Positions 5,294-8,459 of a DNA stretch of 8,459 nt are shown piece by piece. The position numbers and the translations under genes were made by a program. Positions within the stretch are counted from its first letter, which is position 1. Each line of letters opens with the position of its first letter. The stretch covers positions 1 to 8,459 of the forward strand of contig JAZNLY010000128.1 of the NCBI GenBank assembly GCA_045579305.1. Direction: 5' to 3'. Source of the stretch: Fimenecus sp045579305 (GTDB lineage Bacteria; Bacillota; Clostridia; Oscillospirales; Acutalibacteraceae). Under the pieces are notes generated by a model. The model did no database searches. It had not been told where the DNA came from and was given only the letters and a program-made list of their open reading frames with translations.

Positions 5294-6502
5294 TCAGTCC
5301 TCCAAGAATTTCTTCATAAGTGCAACGCCGCTCTCAACAAAAAGGCCTGTTGCCTTTGCTGTTTCTTCGTTGATAGTATCAACACCGTTAACCTCATCAT
5401 TCTTATGATAAATCATAAACGGAACAGGGTCAGAAGCATGAGTTGCAGTAACGATTGGTGTAGGATGGTCAGGGAGAATCATAATTTTGTAATCATCATA
5501 ATCCTTAAGACCTTCAAAGAGAATAGGAAGTACCTGTTCATCAATAATTTCGATTGCACGAACCTTGTTTTCAGGCTCGCGTCTGTGACCACATTCATCA
5601 GGAGCTTCAATATGAATGTATGCGTAGTCACAACCGTTTTTAAGAGCATCCACTGCAGCCTGTGCCTTGCCGACAAAGTTTGTATCTATGTAACCTGTTG
5701 CACCTTCCACATCAGGTGTGTCCATTTTTGCACATTTACCGATACCTTTAAGAAGGTCAACAGCTGAAATTACAGCACCTTTGATGCCGTAAAGTTCCTC
5801 AAATGGTGAAAGTGCAGGTTTTTTACCTTCACCCCAGAGCCAGATTGAATTTGCAGGACGCTTACCGTTCTTGATTCTCTTAATATTAACAGGATGGTCT
5901 TTAAGTAAATCGTAACTTTCTTTCATCATTCTGATAAGGTCAGTTGCATTTTCACTTGTTGAAAGATATTCGCCAACAACTCTGCCTGAAATATCGTGTG
6001 GTGGTGTCATATTGCCAAGGTCAGTTGTACCTTTGTCCCATACAAGACAATGACGATAACTTACACCACTATAAAACTTATAAATATCATTACCGAAATG
6101 TTCCTGTACAGTTGCGATAATCTTTTCAGCCTCAGCAGTTGAAATGTCATCTGCACAGTAGTCAACCATTGTTTTATCAGCATAGTTTTCTTCGTCAGAA
6201 AGAGTAACAATGTTACAACGAAGAGTAACGTCTGTGTCTTTAAGGTCAACACCGATACTTGCAGCTTCAAGAGGACTTCTGCCTGTGTAATAGATTGATG
6301 GGTCAAATCCCATAACGCTCATATTTGCAACGTCACTACCGGGTTTCATTCCGTCAGGAACAGTTTTCACAAGACCTACTGTACCTTTCTTTGCAAGAGA
6401 ATCGAAATTAGGCTTATAAGCAAGCATCATAGGTGTCTTACCATCAAACTGCGGAACGGGATAGTCAGCCATTCCATCATACAAAACTACAACATATTTC
6501 AT
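5294..6502 (-). CDS. aPGM-family enzyme, proposed homoserine kinase
   Basis: A 402-residue alkaline-phosphatase-superfamily protein of the archaeal-type cofactor-independent phosphoglycerate mutase (apgM) family. The bacterial branch of this length is often annotated 'proposed homoserine kinase' because of its gene neighbourhoods. The metal and nucleophile sites are intact: DGMAD (Asp9), GSDVANMSVMG with the candidate nucleophile Ser56, DECGH (Asp302, His306), LPDHPTP (Asp345, His346) and THASDPVPF (His355). The start is ATG 6502, because GGAGG (6515-6511) lies 8 nt upstream; a TTG at 6517 would sit across that site. It begins 26 nt after the DUF975 stop and ends 5 nt before metY, so it is co-transcribed with a homoserine-using methionine enzyme. 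That context favours an O-phosphohomoserine or homoserine role over glycolysis, but mutase activity is not excluded. Confidence 0.85.
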   Translation of the reverse strand: MKYVVVLYDGMADYPVPQFDGKTPMMLAYKPNFDSLAKKGTVGLVKTVPDGMKPGSDVANMSVMGFDPSIYYTGRSPLEAASIGVDLKDTDVTLRCNIVTLSDEENYADKTMVDYCADDISTAEAEKIIATVQEHFGNDIYKFYSGVSYRHCLVWDKGTTDLGNMTPPHDISGRVVGEYLSTSENATDLIRMMKESYDLLKDHPVNIKRIKNGKRPANSIWLWGEGKKPALSPFEELYGIKGAVISAVDLLKGIGKCAKMDTPDVEGATGYIDTNFVGKAQAAVDALKNGCDYAYIHIEAPDECGHRREPENKVRAIEIIDEQVLPILFEGLKDYDDYKIMILPDHPTPIVTATHASDPVPFMIYHKNDEVNGVDTINEETAKATGLFVESGVALMKKFLED

Positions 6503-6528
6503 ATCTAATGCCTCCAAAGGGTTATATT

Positions 6529-7326
6529 TTATTCATTTATATCGTTGTCGAAATGTGTTTCTTCGACAACAGGTTCGCTGTATTCAACAGTATTGTTGTC
6601 ATTTACAAAAGGTGAGTTGTTATCAAAGGTTTCCTGTGGGACAGGATATATGCCAAATTCTTCAGGTCTTGCAAGTCCATTGACAAGTGCATTATGTTTA
6701 AGATTTTCATAACACATTGCTTTTGTGCAGTTTGTGTATGGAGCAACATAAACTGTCGCAATACCGAATGTTACAGCAACAAGCAGATACCAGAAGAAAA
6801 ATGATAAGTCTAAAATAAACAAATCTGATTTAAAACCATTTGTCATTCTCTTACTTAAATCCCTTGCCTGTTTGTGGTCTAAATTAGGATTATCGTGGAT
6901 AATGTGATTAACAAAATAATATTCGTATGTTTTGATAATTCCCGGAACAATAAGCAACAAACAATACAGTGCAATAATCAGTTCAGTAATAATTCCTACT
7001 ACAATGTATTTACCATATCTGTCAATACCCTCGTGATAAAGGCTTTTCCAATGCGGATTAGCACCGCGAAGATGATTAAGGAAATATCCGGCTATTGCCA
7101 CCATAAATGGAATAAGCAACCACGAAATAAATCCACCGCCAAATGATATGCTGAATTGAAATCCACCTTCATTATCGGAAAAACGCTGTGCGACTTGACT
7201 TCCACCTTCAAGGGCTGTTGTAATAAGTGTAATCGGAAGACAAGCAAGACCCATAGTGAGCCATTTGCGGTCTGTATCAATAAATTGACGAGCTTCTTTT
7301 TTTATAGCTGTGATGTTAAGTTCCAT
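6529..7326 (-). CDS. DUF975 family integral membrane protein
   Basis: A 265-residue membrane protein of the DUF975 family, whose function is unknown. Hydrophobic segments lie near residues 22-40, 65-86, 106-132 and 170-198. The family signature is present: L-L-I-V-P-G-I-I-K-T-Y-E-Y-Y-F-V (124-139), a following D-N-P-x-L motif, S-K-R-M-T-N-G-F-K-S-D-L-F-I-L-D-L-S-F (158-176), and V-A-P-Y-T-N-C-T-K-A-M-C-Y-E-N-L (194-209). A polar, acidic tail (231-265), rich in Asn, Glu and Asp, probably lies in the cytoplasm. The start is ATG 7326, with AGAAGG 7 nt upstream; a longer reading to 7392 would run through the promoter and is rejected. It is the first gene of a three-gene unit, 26 nt ahead of the aPGM-like gene. 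Whether it acts in methionine/threonine metabolism or merely shares the promoter is unknown. Confidence 0.85.
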   Translation of the reverse strand: MELNITAIKKEARQFIDTDRKWLTMGLACLPITLITTALEGGSQVAQRFSDNEGGFQFSISFGGGFISWLLIPFMVAIAGYFLNHLRGANPHWKSLYHEGIDRYGKYIVVGIITELIIALYCLLLIVPGIIKTYEYYFVNHIIHDNPNLDHKQARDLSKRMTNGFKSDLFILDLSFFFWYLLVAVTFGIATVYVAPYTNCTKAMCYENLKHNALVNGLARPEEFGIYPVPQETFDNNSPFVNDNNTVEYSEPVVEETHFDNDINE

Positions 7327-7363
7327 AATCAAACCTTCTTTCAAATTAAATTTTATCACTTTA

Positions 7364-7392
7364 ATTTTATCATATATAATAGGTAATGTCAA
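7364..7392 (-). promoter_or_regulatory. consensus promoter of the DUF975-aPGM-metY operon
   Basis: On the minus strand a perfect TTGACA (7392-7387) and TAAAAT (7369-7364) are separated by 17 nt. The start point would be near 7357, about 30 nt before the ATG, leaving no room for a SAM riboswitch or T-box. The 10-mer TGATAAAATT occurs twice, at 7372-7363 and 7358-7349, 14 nt apart and covering the -10 box and the start point. It could be an operator or simply AT-rich repetition. Confidence 0.75.
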
Positions 7393-7393
7393 A

Positions 7394-7572
7394 GAAATAT
7401 ATACTCCGAAGGAGTTTATTTCATATTTGGCGAAGACAAATATTTCATAATCTATGAGATTATTTCATATTGATTAACAATATTTCACTAATGAAATAAA
7501 TTTTTGCAAAATTTATGAAATATCCCTTGCGGGATATGAAATAGTAAATTATGAAATACGACGATGCGTATT
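7394..7572. repeat. mirror-symmetric array of hairpins spaced by ATTTCAT / ATGAAAT
   Basis: The left half has ATTTCAT at 7418, 7442 and 7462 and ATTTCAC at 7482. The right half has its complement ATGAAAT at 7491, 7515, 7536 and 7551. The intervals hold unrelated small hairpins: ACTCC/GGAGT (7403-7415), ATTTG/CAAAT (7425-7441), AATCT/AGATT (7449-7461), ATTG/CAAT (7469-7481), AAATTTT/AAAATTT (7498-7514), ATCCC/GGGAT (7522-7535) and AATACG/CGTATT (7555-7572). Only 7543-7550 lacks one. The centre is itself a hairpin, ATTTCA-CTAA-TGAAAT (7482-7497). Left heptamers can pair with right ones in nested order, giving four stacked stems with side hairpins. No coding potential is seen. It fills the gap from the ttcA stop codon to the DUF975 -35 box. 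Confidence 0.85.
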
Positions 7573-8287
7573 ACACACCCCAACCGCTTATATTTCCTCT
7601 CTGCATACCACCAATAATTTTTTTCCTTAAAACAGGGTATCGTTTTTCAAGGTCATGAAGAAGATTTTTAGTATCTTCTCTGTTTGTCTTTTCATCGGCA
7701 GGACATTTACTCTCTATAATTGGCACGTTTTCCTTGTTTGCAACTCGTGTGATGTCAGTTTCATAAGCAAAAATCATAGGTCTAATCATATAAAGGTCTT
7801 TTCTTGAAAGATATGAAACAGGTGAGAAACATTCAGCACGACCATTGTCGAATAAATTCATAATAAATGTTTCAGCAGCATCATCAAGGTGATGACCTAA
7901 TGCTATTTTGTTGCATCCCAACTCCTTTGCAGTATCGTGTAAAAGTCCGCGTCGCATTCTAGCACATAAACTACAAGGATTACTCTCTTTTCGTTCTTCA
8001 AAAATAATGTGATACAATTCAGTACGCTTTATTGTATAAGGAATATCGTGCTTTTTACATATTTCTTCAATTTCTGAATAATCGGCACATTCACCATGAA
8101 ACTGTGGGTCAAGAGTAACGGCACAAAGCTCGAATTTTTTAGGATAAAAAATCTTCAAGTTGATAAGGCACAAAAGCATAACAACACTGTCTTTTCCACC
8201 TGAAACACAGACAGCAATTCTGTCGCCATCTTCAATCATATTGTATTTGTCAACACCTGCACGGACAAGACTTAACAGCTTTTGCAC
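7571..8287 (-). CDS. ttcA: TtcA-like tRNA 2-thiolation PP-loop protein
   Basis: A 238-residue cytosolic ATP-pyrophosphatase of the TtcA/TilS-like PP-loop family. TtcA activates C32 of certain tRNAs by adenylation and inserts sulfur using an Fe-S cluster. The P-loop SGGKDS is at residues 29-34, GHHLDDAAET at 131-140, and three cluster-ligand cysteines are present: PCSLC (Cys105, Cys108) and SKCPAD (Cys195). The C-terminus ends N-I-S-G-W-G, typical of the family. E. coli TtcA is longer, about 310 residues; this compact form is common in Firmicutes, where the true tRNA target is less certain. I prefer GTG 8287 as start: AAAGGAG lies 9 nt upstream, whereas the TTG at 8296 directly abuts it. The stop codon (7571-7573) lies in the last hairpin of the repeat array. 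It has its own promoter and is not part of the metY operon. Confidence 0.85.
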   Translation of the reverse strand: MQKLLSLVRAGVDKYNMIEDGDRIAVCVSGGKDSVVMLLCLINLKIFYPKKFELCAVTLDPQFHGECADYSEIEEICKKHDIPYTIKRTELYHIIFEERKESNPCSLCARMRRGLLHDTAKELGCNKIALGHHLDDAAETFIMNLFDNGRAECFSPVSYLSRKDLYMIRPMIFAYETDITRVANKENVPIIESKCPADEKTNREDTKNLLHDLEKRYPVLRKKIIGGMQRGNISGWGV

Positions 8288-8318
8288 TTGTTTCAACTCC
8301 TTTGTCGTTTCTTACAAT

Positions 8319-8347
8319 ATTTTATCTTAAATATATGTAAAAGTAAA
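8319..8347 (-). promoter_or_regulatory. probable promoter of the ttcA-like gene
   Basis: On the minus strand TTTACT (8347-8342) and TAAAAT (8324-8319) are 17 nt apart, matching sigma-A spacing with a moderate -35 box. The start point near 8312 leaves a leader of about 25 nt before GTG 8287. The surrounding DNA is very AT-rich, so the call is moderate. Confidence 0.5.
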
Positions 8348-8459
8348 CAAATAATTTTTAAAATAATATAAAAGAAAAATATATGAAAAAATGAGAAAAC
8401 AAGAGAAAAAGAGAGATATGTATCATTCTCGTTAAATTTTTAAAAAATTGTGTTGACTT
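8348..8459. other. AT-rich intergenic end of the window
   Basis: No coding sequence is seen. The plus strand is purine-rich over 8370-8416 (repeated GAAAA/GAGAAA runs). TTGACT at 8453-8458 would suit a -35 box for a plus-strand gene starting beyond the window, but its -10 partner is out of view. Confidence 0.35.

Noticed and set aside
7394..7572. CRISPR array
   Set aside because: The repeated unit is only 7 nt, it inverts at the centre, the intervals are 8-17 nt and mostly self-complementary, and there are no cas genes.
7394..7572. Retron or diversity-generating element RNA
   Set aside because: No reverse transcriptase gene is present in the window and the symmetric heptamer plan does not match a retron ncRNA that I know.
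8414..8432. Fur-box-like sequence around GTATCATTCTCG
   Set aside because: Only one half resembles GATAATGAT-type sites, there is no palindrome, and no iron gene is in view.

Overview
The window looks like chromosomal DNA from a low-GC Clostridia-class Firmicute, probably a gut Oscillospirales/Lachnospirales relative. The reasons are AT-rich intergenic DNA, strong GGAGG ribosome-binding sites, TTGACA/TATAAT-type promoters, typical Firmicute families (DUF975, divergent PAP2/YuiD, aPGM-like proposed homoserine kinase) and small hairpin-rich intergenic repeats. No phage, plasmid, CRISPR or defence genes are visible. Species assignment is inference.

Layout. Positions 1-1400 are a scarred region: an orphan four-helix membrane protein (204-701), the C-terminal remnant of a WYL-type regulator (679-951), and a decayed IS3-family insertion sequence (961 to about 1375) with a nonsense codon, a large internal deletion, a frameshift and no right end. 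Positions 1403-2815 (minus) encode a UraA-type uracil permease. It appears to be terminated by a hairpin in the left end of the dead IS. Back to back with it, on the plus strand, is a YuiD-like divergent PAP2 protein (3040-3537) with a strong terminator. Both promoters of this divergent pair can be read.

Positions 3590-3980 hold no gene but a cluster of three hairpin-rich repeats. Two of them appear to be inverted copies of one family, one interrupted by about 54 nt. Positions 7326 down to 4017 (minus) look like a three-gene operon: DUF975 membrane protein, then aPGM-like phosphatase/mutase-superfamily enzyme (proposed homoserine kinase), then O-acetylhomoserine sulfhydrylase MetY. It has a consensus promoter at the top and a terminator at the bottom. 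The last two genes, 5 nt apart, suggest a homoserine-to-methionine/threonine branch-point unit. No SAM riboswitch or T-box is seen before it.

Positions 7571-8287 (minus) encode a TtcA-like tRNA thiolation PP-loop protein. Between it and the DUF975 promoter, filling the whole gap (7394-7572), is the most striking element here. It is a mirror-symmetric array of small hairpins separated by ATTFCAT-type heptamers (ATTTCAT in the left half, ATGAAAT in the right half), which could fold into one branched 'Christmas-tree' structure. It is the best candidate for an undescribed element, probably a non-autonomous hairpin-type mobile repeat or a structured RNA. No partner enzyme for it is in the window.
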